Below, in pieces: positions 1 to 7,733 of a DNA stretch of 43,068 bases. Made by a program: the position numbers and the translations under genes. Every line of letters starts with the position of its first letter. The stretch's first letter is position 1. Location: contig CAAEKO010000065.1 of assembly GCA_900756545.1 (NCBI GenBank), positions 1 through 43,068 on the forward strand, in the 5' to 3' direction. Source of the DNA: Clostridia bacterium (GTDB lineage: Bacteria > Bacillota > Clostridia > UBA1381). The notes below the pieces were generated by a model. The model ran no database searches. It had not been told where the DNA came from and saw only the letters and a list, made by a program, of their open reading frames with translations.

Positions 1-2
1 AA

Positions 3-1775
3 AAGACCCGGGGAGAAAAAATTGATATGGCCAATCTGGACTATGACATCCCCAAGGTATACGAAAATATCTCGACAGGAAATACAGACGGCGTGTTCCA
101 GATCGAAAGTGCAGGGATGAAGTCCTTTATGCAGGAGCTTCGTCCTACATCGCTGGAGGACATTATCGCGGGAATTTCCCTTTACCGGCCAGGACCTATG
201 GATTCTATCCCGCGGTATGTTTATAATAAAAATCACCCTGATGAAGTCACATATAAACATCCGCTGCTGGAGAAAATACTGGATGTAACCTATGGCTGTA
301 TGGTATATCAGGAGCAGGTCATGGAAATTGTGCAGGTCATGGCAGGATATTCTTTAGGCGAGGCCGATCTTCTGCGCCGTGTAATCAGCAAAAAGAAAAC
401 GGCACAAATGGAAATTGAGCGGCATAATTTTATTTTTGGCAAGCAGGATGACAATGGTAATCAAATTATTGACGGCTGTATCAACCGGGGGATCGACGAA
501 AAGACAGCTACTGCTATTTTTGATGAAATGTATGATTTTGCTAAATATGCTTTCAATAAATCTCATGCCGCCGCTTATGCGTATATTACATATCAGACAG
601 CATATCTGAAAACCTTTTATCCTGTAGAATATATGGCGGCGCTTATTTCCAGCGTCGACGATACAGATAAGGTCAACGAGTATCTCCTGAATTGCCGGGA
701 AATGGGAATTAGCAAGCTCCCGCCGGATATCAATAAAAGCGAGGATACCTTTACCGTTGAGGGGAACAGTATACGGTTTGGGCTGTCTGCTGTAAAGAAT
801 GTAGGCCGGGCGTTTATCCAGCGTCTTGTAGAAGAGCGGGAGGAAAATGGCTTTTTTAAAAGCTTTTCTGATTTTGCTACGCGGATGATTGACAAGGAAA
901 TCAATAAACGGGCTGTTGAGGGACTAATTATGTGCGGCGCTTTTGATTCTCTGGGCGTGAAGCGTTCTCAGCTGATGCAGGTATATGAGGAGGTTCTCGC
1001 CGGCGAAGCCAGTTCAAAAAAAGAGCGAATAGCGGGTCAATTCACCTTATTTGATGAGGTTGAGGAGTCGGCGGAAATGGTCTTGCCGGATATTCCTGAA
1101 TTTGATAAAAGAAAGCTTTTACAAATGGAGAAGCAGACGATTGGTATGTATCTGTCCGGGCATCCAATGGAAGAGTATGCGGATCGGATAAAGCAGGTCA
1201 CCCGCTATGATATCGGTATGATTATGTCCTCTGTGGAAAAAGATGAGGAAGGAAATTTCAAAATGCTTGAGGGTGGTGTGGCTGATGGTGAAATCGTAAA
1301 GCTGTGCGGGATTATTGAGGCACGGAAAAACAAGACGACAAGAAGCAACTCTCAGATGGCATTTTTGAAAATAGAGGATCTATACGGCAGTATAGAGGCG
1401 CTGGTATTTCCGAAGGTGCTGATGCAGTATTCCTCTGTATTACAAGAAGGAAATGTTCTTGTTATGGAAGGAAAGGTCAGTATCCGGGAGGACGAGGAGC
1501 CTAAATTTTTATTGGAAAAGGCGATGTTGTTTGATCTAAAGGGGACAGAAAAAAAGAAAACGCTGTTTATCCGTATAGACACACGAAATAATGAAAATTC
1601 AAAGCGAGCAATGGAGATATTATCCCGTTATCCTGGGACAATACCAGTATGTCTTTGCTTTAGGGACACAAAACAAAGACTGATGGCGCCGCAAAGTCTG
1701 TGGATAACGCCTACAGAAGAAATTATTGCGGAGTTGAGCGGCTATTTTGGTGAGGATTCGGTAATATTGTCATAA
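3..1775 (+). CDS. dnaE: DNA polymerase III alpha subunit, C-terminal part (5' truncated by window)
   Basis: This is the replicative DNA polymerase alpha subunit. The reading frame is open to the left edge (the visible codons before the first ATG read KTRGEKID), so the PHP domain and most of the catalytic palm lie outside the window. The visible part opens at the DnaE stretch with GVFQIESAGM and continues with the fingers motif SLYRPGPMDSIPRY. It then has the tandem helix-hairpin-helix region with AFNKSHAAAYAYITYQTAYLK. An OB-fold follows at about residues 420-500 (GEIVKLCGIIEARKNK, then FLKIEDLYGSIEALVFP). The C-terminus is a short tail after the OB-fold. The gene belongs to the DnaE family, not PolC, because it has no exonuclease insertion in what is visible. 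It precedes mtrB and the pfkA-pyk pair, a variant of the dnaE to pfkA-pyk order seen in many Firmicutes. Confidence in the identity is very high; the start is not visible. Confidence 0.97.
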   Translation, partial: KTRGEKIDMANLDYDIPKVYENISTGNTDGVFQIESAGMKSFMQELRPTSLEDIIAGISLYRPGPMDSIPRYVYNKNHPDEVTYKHPLLEKILDVTYGCMVYQEQVMEIVQVMAGYSLGEADLLRRVISKKKTAQMEIERHNFIFGKQDDNGNQIIDGCINRGIDEKTATAIFDEMYDFAKYAFNKSHAAAYAYITYQTAYLKTFYPVEYMAALISSVDDTDKVNEYLLNCREMGISKLPPDINKSEDTFTVEGNSIRFGLSAVKNVGRAFIQRLVEEREENGFFKSFSDFATRMIDKEINKRAVEGLIMCGAFDSLGVKRSQLMQVYEEVLAGEASSKKERIAGQFTLFDEVEESAEMVLPDIPEFDKRKLLQMEKQTIGMYLSGHPMEEYADRIKQVTRYDIGMIMSSVEKDEEGNFKMLEGGVADGEIVKLCGIIEARKNKTTRSNSQMAFLKIEDLYGSIEALVFPKVLMQYSSVLQEGNVLVMEGKVSIREDEEPKFLLEKAMLFDLKGTEKKKTLFIRIDTRNNENSKRAMEILSRYPGTIPVCLCFRDTKQRLMAPQSLWITPTEEIIAELSGYFGEDSVILS

Positions 1776-1814
1776 AATTCGGGTAAAAATAATGTAAATT
1801 CATGAAATTAGTTA

Positions 1815-1843
1815 TTGCTTTTTTCGGAAGTATATTATACAAT
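1815..1843 (+). promoter_or_regulatory. Probable sigma-A promoter of mtrB
   Basis: A -35 box TTGCTT at 1815-1820 and a -10 box TACAAT at 1838-1843 are separated by 17 bases in the 100-base gap after dnaE. A start site near 1850 would give a leader of about 28 bases before mtrB. No terminator was seen between dnaE and this promoter, so dnaE read-through is also possible. Confidence 0.6.
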
Positions 1844-1877
1844 ATAAAAGAGATAATTTGAGATACTTTGGAAGGGA

Positions 1878-2126
1878 ATGGTTGAACGGATTATGGATGA
1901 CAAGACAGCGGATATATTGAACGATTATGTTGTTATTAAAGCTCTTGAGGACGGCGTCAGTATCATGGGACTGACCCGCGGCTCCAACACACGCTTTCAC
2001 CATACGGAAAAATTGGACAGCGGCGAAGTATATATTGCGCAATTTACAGAGACTACATCAGCCATTAAGGTGAAAGGCAGCGCAATGATTTATACGAAGC
2101 ACGGCGAGGTTAAATCCGGATTATAA
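1878..2126 (+). CDS. mtrB: TRAP-like trp RNA-binding attenuation protein
   Basis: This is an 82-residue protein that I recognise as TRAP (MtrB). TRAP forms an 11-subunit ring that binds (G/U)AG repeats in RNA when loaded with tryptophan, and it attenuates trp genes. From residue 17 it aligns without gaps to my recollection of Bacillus subtilis TRAP with an offset of 8. The core motifs are VVIKALEDGV, GLTRG, RFHHTEKLD and IAQFTETTSAIKV. The tryptophan-pocket residues correspond to Thr33, Gln55, Thr57 and Thr60. The RNA-contacting lysines are Lys45 and Lys64, and the Bacillus Arg58 is replaced by Lys66. The start is uncertain. ATG at 1878 has GGAAGG only two bases upstream, while ATG at 1893 is 16 bases from it; both leave the TRAP core intact. 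No trp genes, no anti-TRAP and no folE are in the window, so its targets must be elsewhere. Confidence 0.88.
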   Translation: MVERIMDDKTADILNDYVVIKALEDGVSIMGLTRGSNTRFHHTEKLDSGEVYIAQFTETTSAIKVKGSAMIYTKHGEVKSGL

Positions 2127-2216
2127 TGAGATATAAAATCTATAATTATAAATGGCGGGGAATTACTCTAAAAGGATAAGCGGGAAACAAAATCTTGTTA
2201 TAATAGGGAGAGCAGT

Positions 2217-2414
2217 ATGTGGACAGTGATTTATATAGCGCAGAAGCAAGAGGAGGTTCAGACCCTCAGAAATTGTCTGGAGGCGAACCACATCATCGTA
2301 CGAGTCCGCCTATTTACAGATGGGCAGGCTGAGAATGGTGAAAGCTATGAGGTGCTTGTTCCAGCGGCGGAGGTGTCGGCGGCTCATGGGCTAATGTTTG
2401 ATGCAGATTTTTGA
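2217..2414 (+). CDS. Small DUF2007-like protein of unknown function
   Basis: This 65-residue protein begins MWTVIYIAQKQEEVQTLRN and ends with a segment YEVLVPAAEVSAAHGLMFDAD. The pattern is a beta strand, a helix and the phrase EVLVPAAEVSAAH. It resembles the ferredoxin-like DUF2007 (putative signal transducing) fold, in which short proteins compare two helices around a central sheet. I cannot assign a biochemical role. The start at 2217 is supported by AGGGAG ending about six bases upstream. The gene sits 29 bases before pfkA and on the same strand, so it is likely co-transcribed with glycolytic genes. There is a TGTTATAAT extended -10-like match just upstream, but it would leave almost no leader. 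Confidence 0.6.
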   Translation: MWTVIYIAQKQEEVQTLRNCLEANHIIVRVRLFTDGQAENGESYEVLVPAAEVSAAHGLMFDADF

Positions 2415-2443
2415 GAATATCATTACAGAAGGGACAGATAAAA

Positions 2444-3418
2444 ATGGAAAATAAAATTCAGACGATTGGTGTACTGACAAGCGGCGGTGACGCGCCGGGA
2501 ATGAATGCGGCAATCCGGGCGGTTGTCCGGACAGGCGTTTACCATGGTTTGAAAATTATGGGGATTAAGCGAGGATACAATGGTCTGATTAATGGTGATA
2601 TGGAGGAGTTTGACGCCCGGAGTGTGGCGGAAACCCTGCAAAAAGGCGGCACGATTCTGCAAACAGCTCGCTGTCTTGAATTTAAAGAGCAGGCGGGAGT
2701 TTTGAAGGGTGTAGAGATTGCAAAAGTATTTGGTTTGGATGGTCTGATTGTTATCGGCGGTGATGGCTCATTCCGCGGAGCGCGGGATCTGTCCCGGGCC
2801 GGTCTGCCTACAATCGCATTGCCGGGCACGATTGATAACGACATTAGCTGCAGTGAATATACTGTTGGCTATGATACATGTCTGAATACAGTAAAGGACG
2901 CTATCGACAAGCTTCGTGACACCAGTACCAGCCATGAACGGTGTTCTGTTATTGAGGTTATGGGCCGTGGTGCGGGTTATATTGCCATCAATGCCGGTAT
3001 TGCCTGTGGCGCGGAGGTCGTGTTGATTCCAGAAATTCCATATGATTTTGACGAGGATGTTCTGCGTCCTATTTTGGAAGGAAAATCAAGGGGTAAAAAA
3101 CACAGCATTGTTATTGTGGCGGAAGGAATCGGCGGCGTAATTGAGATGGCAAAGGAAATTCAGGAAAAGACAGGGATCGAAACCCGGGCAACGATACTTG
3201 GTCATATACAGCGCGGCGGCAGTCCTACAGTGCGCGACCGGGTAATAGCCAGCGAAATGGGGAGTATGGCGGTTGAACTGCTTTTAGCTGGAAAATCCAA
3301 TAGGATCATTTGTATGCAGGACAGCAAAGTCGTTGATGTGGATATTGAAGAAGGATTAGCTATGAAAAAAGAAATCCCGGAATCGCTGATTGAGCTTTCC
3401 AGAAAATTAAGAGTGTGA
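2444..3418 (+). CDS. pfkA: ATP-dependent 6-phosphofructokinase
   Basis: PfkA phosphorylates fructose 6-phosphate to the 1,6-bisphosphate in glycolysis. The 324-residue product matches the usual bacterial length of about 320. Visible motifs in order are GVLTSGGDAPGMNAAIRA near the N-terminus, GGDGSFRGA for nucleotide binding, PGTIDND for the catalytic aspartate, RDTSTSHERCSVIEVMGRGAGYIA, and LGHIQRGGSPTVRDR near the C-terminus. Glycine rather than aspartate in GGDGS, and PGTIDND rather than PKTIDND, mark it as ATP-dependent rather than pyrophosphate-dependent. I chose ATG 2444 because AGAAGGGA ends ten bases upstream. The longer in-frame start at 2411 adds residues unlike the family and overlaps the preceding gene. 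It is followed by a hairpin and then pyk. Confidence 0.97.
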   Translation: MENKIQTIGVLTSGGDAPGMNAAIRAVVRTGVYHGLKIMGIKRGYNGLINGDMEEFDARSVAETLQKGGTILQTARCLEFKEQAGVLKGVEIAKVFGLDGLIVIGGDGSFRGARDLSRAGLPTIALPGTIDNDISCSEYTVGYDTCLNTVKDAIDKLRDTSTSHERCSVIEVMGRGAGYIAINAGIACGAEVVLIPEIPYDFDEDVLRPILEGKSRGKKHSIVIVAEGIGGVIEMAKEIQEKTGIETRATILGHIQRGGSPTVRDRVIASEMGSMAVELLLAGKSNRIICMQDSKVVDVDIEEGLAMKKEIPESLIELSRKLRV

Positions 3419-3425
3419 GTTTTGG

Positions 3426-3453
3426 GGGCGGGTGTTTTACCTGCCCTTTTTTT
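3426..3453 (+). terminator. Intrinsic terminator or attenuator between pfkA and pyk
   Basis: GGGCGGGT at 3426-3433 pairs with ACCTGCCC at 3439-3446 (one G-U pair) around a five-base loop, followed by seven T residues. It lies immediately after the pfkA stop. Because the pyk start is only 32 bases further on and no promoter was seen between, it probably reduces rather than abolishes read-through into pyk. Confidence 0.75.
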
Positions 3454-3484
3454 GGGATTAGATCTGACAGAAAGGGGATTATTT

Positions 3485-5242
3485 ATGAGAAAAACAAAAA
3501 TAGTTTGTACGATGGGACCGGCAGCGGATGATGAAAAGGTATTGCGGAATCTGATGCTGGCCGGGATGGATGTTGCGCGGTTGAATTTTTCCCATGGAAC
3601 CCACGAGGAAGCTCTGACGCGTATCAATAAAATCAAAAAAATCCGGGAGGAACTGGATTTGCCGGTAGCGATCCTGCTGGATACAAAAGGCCCGGAGATT
3701 CGGGTGAAGACATTTAAAAATGGAAAAGCAGTATTAAAGACAGGAGATAAATTTACCTTATATACAACCGATGTGGAAGGCGATGAAACTCAGGCCAGTA
3801 TTACTTATCAGGATTTGCCCAAGGATATTAGAGCCGGGGCGACGCTTTTGATCGATGATGGACTGATAGAGCTGGAAGCCTTAAGCGTAAAAGCCGACAA
3901 AATTATTTGTGAAGTAAAAAGCGGGGGAGAGGTGTCCAATTCCAAGGGCGTCAATGTACCAAATGTGTCCTTAAGTATGCCATATATGAGCCAGCGGGAC
4001 ATCAATGATTTGTTGTTTGGTATTGAACAGGATGTAGATTTTGTCGCCGCTTCCTTTGTCCGTACCCAGGAAGATGTTTTAGAAATTAGAAAGCTGCTGG
4101 ATAAAAACGGCGGCGCAAACATCCGTATCATTTCTAAGATTGAAAATGCGGAAGGTGTTGAGAATATTGACGGAATTTTAAAGGTCAGCAACGGCGTTAT
4201 GGTAGCAAGGGGCGATATGGGTGTTGAAATTCCCTTTGAACAGCTGCCGGTTATCCAGAAGCAGATCATCAAAAAGACGTATCGGGCGGGTAAGGTAGTT
4301 ATTACGGCAACGCAGATGCTGGATTCTATGATCCGCAACCCGCGGCCTACCCGTGCGGAGGTTACGGATGTTGCCAACGCCATTTATGACGGCACTAGCG
4401 CCATTATGCTTTCCGGTGAAACAGCTATCGGTAAGTATCCTGTGGAGGCAGTCAAGACGATGTCCATGATTGCGGAGCGGACAGAGCGGGATATTGATTA
4501 TGAAAAACGCTTGAAAAATATGGACTTTATAAATGGAAAATGGATGGATGTGACCAATGCACTGAGTCACGCTACCTGTACAACTGCCCATGATCTGCAT
4601 GCGGCGGCGATCATTGCCCTGACATATTCCGGCGGAACGGCTCATATGGTTTCAAAATTCCGTCCCTCCTGCCCGATTATTGCGCCAACGGTCAGTAAAA
4701 AGGTGCGCCGGCAGCTGAATCTGTCTTGGGGCGTTGTACCGATTATGAGCCAAAGACGGGAAAATACTGACGAATTATTTGACCATGCAGTAGAGTGCGC
4801 TTTGCAGACCCAGCTTATCAAAAACGGAGATCTGGTCGTGATTACCGGTGGAGCGCCCATCGGCATCAGCGGCACGACAAATATTATGAAGGTGCATCTG
4901 GTGGGTGATATTTTGGTTTGCGGGGACGGTATTACACCGCAAAAGAAAACAGCAGAGGTTTTTGTCGCAAAGACAGCTGCCGATTTAAAGGATCATTTTA
5001 AAAACGGCGGTATAGCGGTTGTGAAAGAAGCCACAGCGGATATGGTGCCATATTTGAAAAAGGCTGGCGGAATTATATGCGAAGAACCGGGTGAGGCCAG
5101 CAATGCGGCGATTATCGGGCTGACGCTGGATATTCCGGTGATTACAGGAGCCAAGGGCGCAACAAAAATTTTGAAAAACGGAACAGTGGTTACGATTGAT
5201 GCAAATGAGGGCCATGTTTATAGTGCGATGACGAAGGTGTGA
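3485..5242 (+). CDS. pyk: Pyruvate kinase with C-terminal PEP-utilising-type domain
   Basis: Pyruvate kinase makes ATP and pyruvate from phosphoenolpyruvate and ADP. The 585-residue length matches the long Bacillus/Geobacillus type rather than the ~470-residue E. coli type. The N-terminus MRKTKIVCTMGPA is typical. The active-site segments are ISKIENAEGVENIDGIL, VMVARGDMGVEIP, and ATQMLDSMIRNPRPTRAEVTDVANA. The extra C-terminal domain, from about residue 480, contains GGIICEEPGEASNAAIIG and resembles the swivelling phosphohistidine domain, but Thr/Ser positions and the phosphohistidine are not obviously functional. ATG 3485 is chosen because AAAGGGG ends seven bases upstream; an in-frame upstream start at 3422 overlaps the hairpin after pfkA. 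The gene is followed four bases later by a thioesterase gene. Confidence 0.97.
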   Translation: MRKTKIVCTMGPAADDEKVLRNLMLAGMDVARLNFSHGTHEEALTRINKIKKIREELDLPVAILLDTKGPEIRVKTFKNGKAVLKTGDKFTLYTTDVEGDETQASITYQDLPKDIRAGATLLIDDGLIELEALSVKADKIICEVKSGGEVSNSKGVNVPNVSLSMPYMSQRDINDLLFGIEQDVDFVAASFVRTQEDVLEIRKLLDKNGGANIRIISKIENAEGVENIDGILKVSNGVMVARGDMGVEIPFEQLPVIQKQIIKKTYRAGKVVITATQMLDSMIRNPRPTRAEVTDVANAIYDGTSAIMLSGETAIGKYPVEAVKTMSMIAERTERDIDYEKRLKNMDFINGKWMDVTNALSHATCTTAHDLHAAAIIALTYSGGTAHMVSKFRPSCPIIAPTVSKKVRRQLNLSWGVVPIMSQRRENTDELFDHAVECALQTQLIKNGDLVVITGGAPIGISGTTNIMKVHLVGDILVCGDGITPQKKTAEVFVAKTAADLKDHFKNGGIAVVKEATADMVPYLKKAGGIICEEPGEASNAAIIGLTLDIPVITGAKGATKILKNGTVVTIDANEGHVYSAMTKV

Positions 5243-5246
5243 GAAA

Positions 5247-5684
5247 ATGAGATTTGTAAGTAAAACTGAATTACGGGTGCGTTATGCTGAAACGGATAGG
5301 ATGGGGCTTGTACATCATTCCCGATATTATCCTTGGTTTGAAATCGCCCGGGGAGATTTCATCAAACAGAGCGGTATGAGTTACCGTGCTATGGAGGAGG
5401 CCGGGGTTCTATTGCCATTGACAGAAACCGGCGCGAAATATCTGGATGGACTCAAATATGATGAAGAGGCAGTAATTTTTTGCTGGCTGACAGATTTGCG
5501 TGTGGCACGCTGTGCTTTTGCTTACGAGATTTACCGGAAAAGTGACAATAAGCTGATGACAACCGGAATTACAAAGCATGGCTTTGTCGATGAAAATTTT
5601 CGCCCGATCAATCTGAAAAAGAAGCATCCAGATATCTGGAATATCATTTCCAGCTTATATGAGGATGGGGGAGAAAACCCATGA
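5247..5684 (+). CDS. Acyl-CoA thioesterase, hot-dog fold (YbgC/4-HBA-CoA type)
   Basis: This 145-residue protein has the hot-dog thioesterase signature RYAETDRMGLVHHSRYYPWFEIAR at residues 11-34. It includes the Asp (position 16) and the His-His-x-x-Tyr motif used by the 4-hydroxybenzoyl-CoA thioesterase/YbgC family to hydrolyse acyl-CoA. The C-terminal half, with FAYEIYRK and TKHGFVD, is consistent with the remaining strands of the fold. The natural acyl substrate cannot be told from sequence. The ATG is preceded by AAGGTG at a normal distance, four bases after the pyk stop. Its own stop overlaps the next start (ATGA), so it is translationally coupled to the dehydrogenase downstream. Confidence 0.88.
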   Translation: MRFVSKTELRVRYAETDRMGLVHHSRYYPWFEIARGDFIKQSGMSYRAMEEAGVLLPLTETGAKYLDGLKYDEEAVIFCWLTDLRVARCAFAYEIYRKSDNKLMTTGITKHGFVDENFRPINLKKKHPDIWNIISSLYEDGGENP

Positions 5685-6637
5685 AAATTGTAATTTTGGA
5701 TGCTAAAACGCTTGGCGGCGATATTGATTTAAGTGGTTTTTCAGCTTTTGGAGAAACGGTCATTTATCCGATGACAACACCGGATGAAGTTGCCGGCCGG
5801 ATTGGTGACTGCGATATTTTGGTCTTAAATAAAATTAAAATGAACGCTGGTAATCTTCCCTATGCAAAAAAATTGAAGCTTATTTGCGAAACAGCAACAG
5901 GCTACGACAATATCGACTGTGCGTATTGCCGGGGGCATGGGATCGGCGTGTGTAATGTCCGGGGCTATTCTACGGACAGTGTGGCGCAGATCACAGCGGC
6001 CATGGCATTATCCCTGGTGAGTCACTTGCCGGAATTTGACGCTTATGTCAAGGATAACCGCTATACCAAAAGCGGCGTACACAACTGTCTGACGCCGTAT
6101 TTTCATGAAATCAGCGGAATGACATGGGGGATTGCAGGCATGGGGAATATTGGCACCAAGGTGGCGCAGATTGCTGAGACACTGGGCTGCCGGGTGTTGG
6201 CCTATAAGCGTAAACCGGATTGTGTATATCCTTGTGTAGATTTGGATACCCTGTGCCGTGAATCGGATATTTTATCCATACACTTACCTTTAACTGAAGA
6301 CACCCGAGACTTATTTGACAGGGAACATATTGGAATGATGAAGAAAAACGCAATATTTATTAACATGGCCCGGGGAGCGGTAGCGGATGAGACCGCGCTT
6401 ACCCAGGCGGTTGAAGAAAATAGGATCGGCGGATTGGGAATTGATGTATTTTCCGCTGAACCTATGCAAGCTGACAGCCCGTATCAGCGCATACTGGGCC
6501 GGCCTAACGTCGTCTTCACGCCGCATATGGCGTGGGCGGCGCATGAAGCCCGGGTACGGTGCATAGATGAGATTATGAAGAACATTGCGGCATTTCTGAA
6601 AGGGGAAAAGCGGAACCGCATAGAAGGCCAAATTTAA
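5681..6637 (+). CDS. D-isomer-specific 2-hydroxyacid dehydrogenase, NAD-dependent
   Basis: This 318-residue oxidoreductase belongs to the D-2-hydroxyacid dehydrogenase family that reduces 2-keto acids with NAD(P)H. The Rossmann motif is WGIAGMGNIGTKVAQIAE at about 145-162. The substrate and catalytic residues lie in INMARGAVADETAL (Arg), GIDVFSAEP (Glu) and TPHMAWAAHEAR (His). The N-terminal substrate domain is LAETATGYDNID-like, here ICETATGYDNIDCAYC. The exact substrate is not determined: glycerate, phosphoglycerate-like or lactate-type enzymes all share these motifs. It overlaps the thioesterase stop by four bases and ends the glycolytic cluster at a strong terminator. Confidence 0.9.
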   Translation: MKIVILDAKTLGGDIDLSGFSAFGETVIYPMTTPDEVAGRIGDCDILVLNKIKMNAGNLPYAKKLKLICETATGYDNIDCAYCRGHGIGVCNVRGYSTDSVAQITAAMALSLVSHLPEFDAYVKDNRYTKSGVHNCLTPYFHEISGMTWGIAGMGNIGTKVAQIAETLGCRVLAYKRKPDCVYPCVDLDTLCRESDILSIHLPLTEDTRDLFDREHIGMMKKNAIFINMARGAVADETALTQAVEENRIGGLGIDVFSAEPMQADSPYQRILGRPNVVFTPHMAWAAHEARVRCIDEIMKNIAAFLKGEKRNRIEGQI

Positions 6638-6679
6638 AGTAGTTGCGGTGCGTCTATCATCACGATACAAAAATAAAAG

Positions 6680-6707
6680 ATCCCGGCATGTTTATGCCGG
6701 GATTTTT
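6680..6707 (+). terminator. Intrinsic terminator, shared by convergent genes
   Basis: ATCCCGGCAT at 6680-6689 pairs perfectly with ATGCCGGGAT at 6694-6703 around a GTTT loop, followed by a T run. It separates the plus-strand dehydrogenase from the minus-strand AraC regulator. In the minus direction the T run is interrupted (TCTTTTATTTTTG), so it works best for the plus strand. Confidence 0.88.
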
Positions 6708-6717
6708 CATAAGCGCC

Positions 6718-7593
6718 TTAGTATAACTGTTCCTGCACTGCGTTCAGTTTTCTATATTCCAGCGGCGTCAGACCAGTTTCCCGCTTAAATGCGCTGCAAA
6801 AATAGTTCTGGGAAGAAAAGGAGAGCTTTTCAGCCACCTCCCGGACTTGCAAACCCTGTGCAAGAAGCTCTTTGGATTTATTAATTTTCATAAGCAGAAA
6901 ATATTTCATCACACCGCTTTGGGTATATTTAGAAAAAATTATTTTTAATGTTGTCCTGCTTACGCCGAAAACATGGCAAAGATCATCTACACTGATATTA
7001 GCACAGACGTTATTTTGCATGTATTCCACAATTCCAGTGTAGATTTCTTCATGGCTGTCATGTCTTCGCGGCGCGAGCAGGCCGGGGCGGCCGGCGATAC
7101 AGATATCCAGCAGGAGAAGCTCTAGATAATTCTTAACCATGTGTAGGTTAAATTCTGTGATATTATCCTGCAGGATAATTTTTGAATTATCATTTATCAC
7201 TCGGTTTTTCTTTACCACATTATTTAAAAGTCGTTCCAGCGCATACATAATATTCCGTTCATTTTCGTCCAGCGCCAATACCTTATGGCGGAAATAGTCC
7301 ATCATAGGGTTTTCGCAGACAAAGGAAATGATGACCACCTCCGGGCTTGTCCCGCCGCTGGACCAGAGGGTATGGAACTCATTGGGCTGATGAAAGACGA
7401 TCGTATTGTCTGTGATTTCAAAAACCTCCGCGTCCGCTGTTATGCCCACACTGCCGGATTTTACATACACCAGCTCCCAAAAATTGTGATATTCGCCTTT
7501 ATAGCGGTAGTCCCGCATATATTTAGAGGAGTGGAAAGTCATCAGGGTCTTGATTTCAAATGTCTGAGGCATGTCCAGTCCGATATATTTCAC
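6718..7593 (-). CDS. AraC-family transcriptional regulator
   Basis: This 291-residue regulator has an N-terminal cupin-like ligand domain and a C-terminal AraC double helix-turn-helix DNA-binding domain. The cupin includes EYHNFWELVYVKSGS and FHQPNEFHTL. The HTH region includes ISVDDLCHVFGVSRTTLKI and VAEKLSFSSQNYFCSAFKRE, ending with the family phrase GLTPLEYRK. I chose the GTG at 7593 because a strong AAGGAGGG lies five bases upstream (7599-7606). The longer GTG start at 7632 coincides with the -10 region of a good promoter and therefore cannot be translated from that transcript. It is divergent from the SLH-serpin gene, which makes that gene a plausible target. The ligand is unknown; cupin-type AraC proteins often sense sugars. 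Confidence 0.9.
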   Translation of the reverse strand: MKYIGLDMPQTFEIKTLMTFHSSKYMRDYRYKGEYHNFWELVYVKSGSVGITADAEVFEITDNTIVFHQPNEFHTLWSSGGTSPEVVIISFVCENPMMDYFRHKVLALDENERNIMYALERLLNNVVKKNRVINDNSKIILQDNITEFNLHMVKNYLELLLLDICIAGRPGLLAPRRHDSHEEIYTGIVEYMQNNVCANISVDDLCHVFGVSRTTLKIIFSKYTQSGVMKYFLLMKINKSKELLAQGLQVREVAEKLSFSSQNYFCSAFKRETGLTPLEYRKLNAVQEQLY

Positions 7594-7622
7594 CAAATCC
7601 CTCCTTGTTTTCTGATATTCAT

Positions 7623-7651
7623 ATTGTATCACCAGCAGTAAAAACTTGCAA
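7623..7651 (-). promoter_or_regulatory. Sigma-A promoter of the AraC-type regulator
   Basis: On the minus strand, TTGCAA at 7651-7646 and TACAAT at 7628-7623 are separated by 17 bases, with TGA just before the -10 (extended -10). The start site would be near 7616. The -10 element overlaps an in-frame GTG that would otherwise lengthen the regulator, which supports the start at 7593. On the plus strand, a weaker TTGCTT (7681) with TAGAAA (7704) could serve the serpin gene. Confidence 0.72.
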
Positions 7652-7733
7652 GGTTTTATTCGGATTTCTGGAACATTTTCTTGCTTCTTTTCGTCTAATC
7701 TACTAGAAATAAATTGTATGGGAGGTAAACAAT

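Noticed and set aside
2191..2216. TGTTATAAT extended -10 promoter just ahead of the DUF2007-like gene
   Set aside because: A start site would fall at about 2211, inside the ribosome site and a few bases from the ATG. There is no -35 match.
1776..3484. TRAP binding site near mtrB
   Set aside because: There is no run of closely spaced GAG/TAG triplets in the nearby intergenic regions; scattered ones are not regularly spaced.
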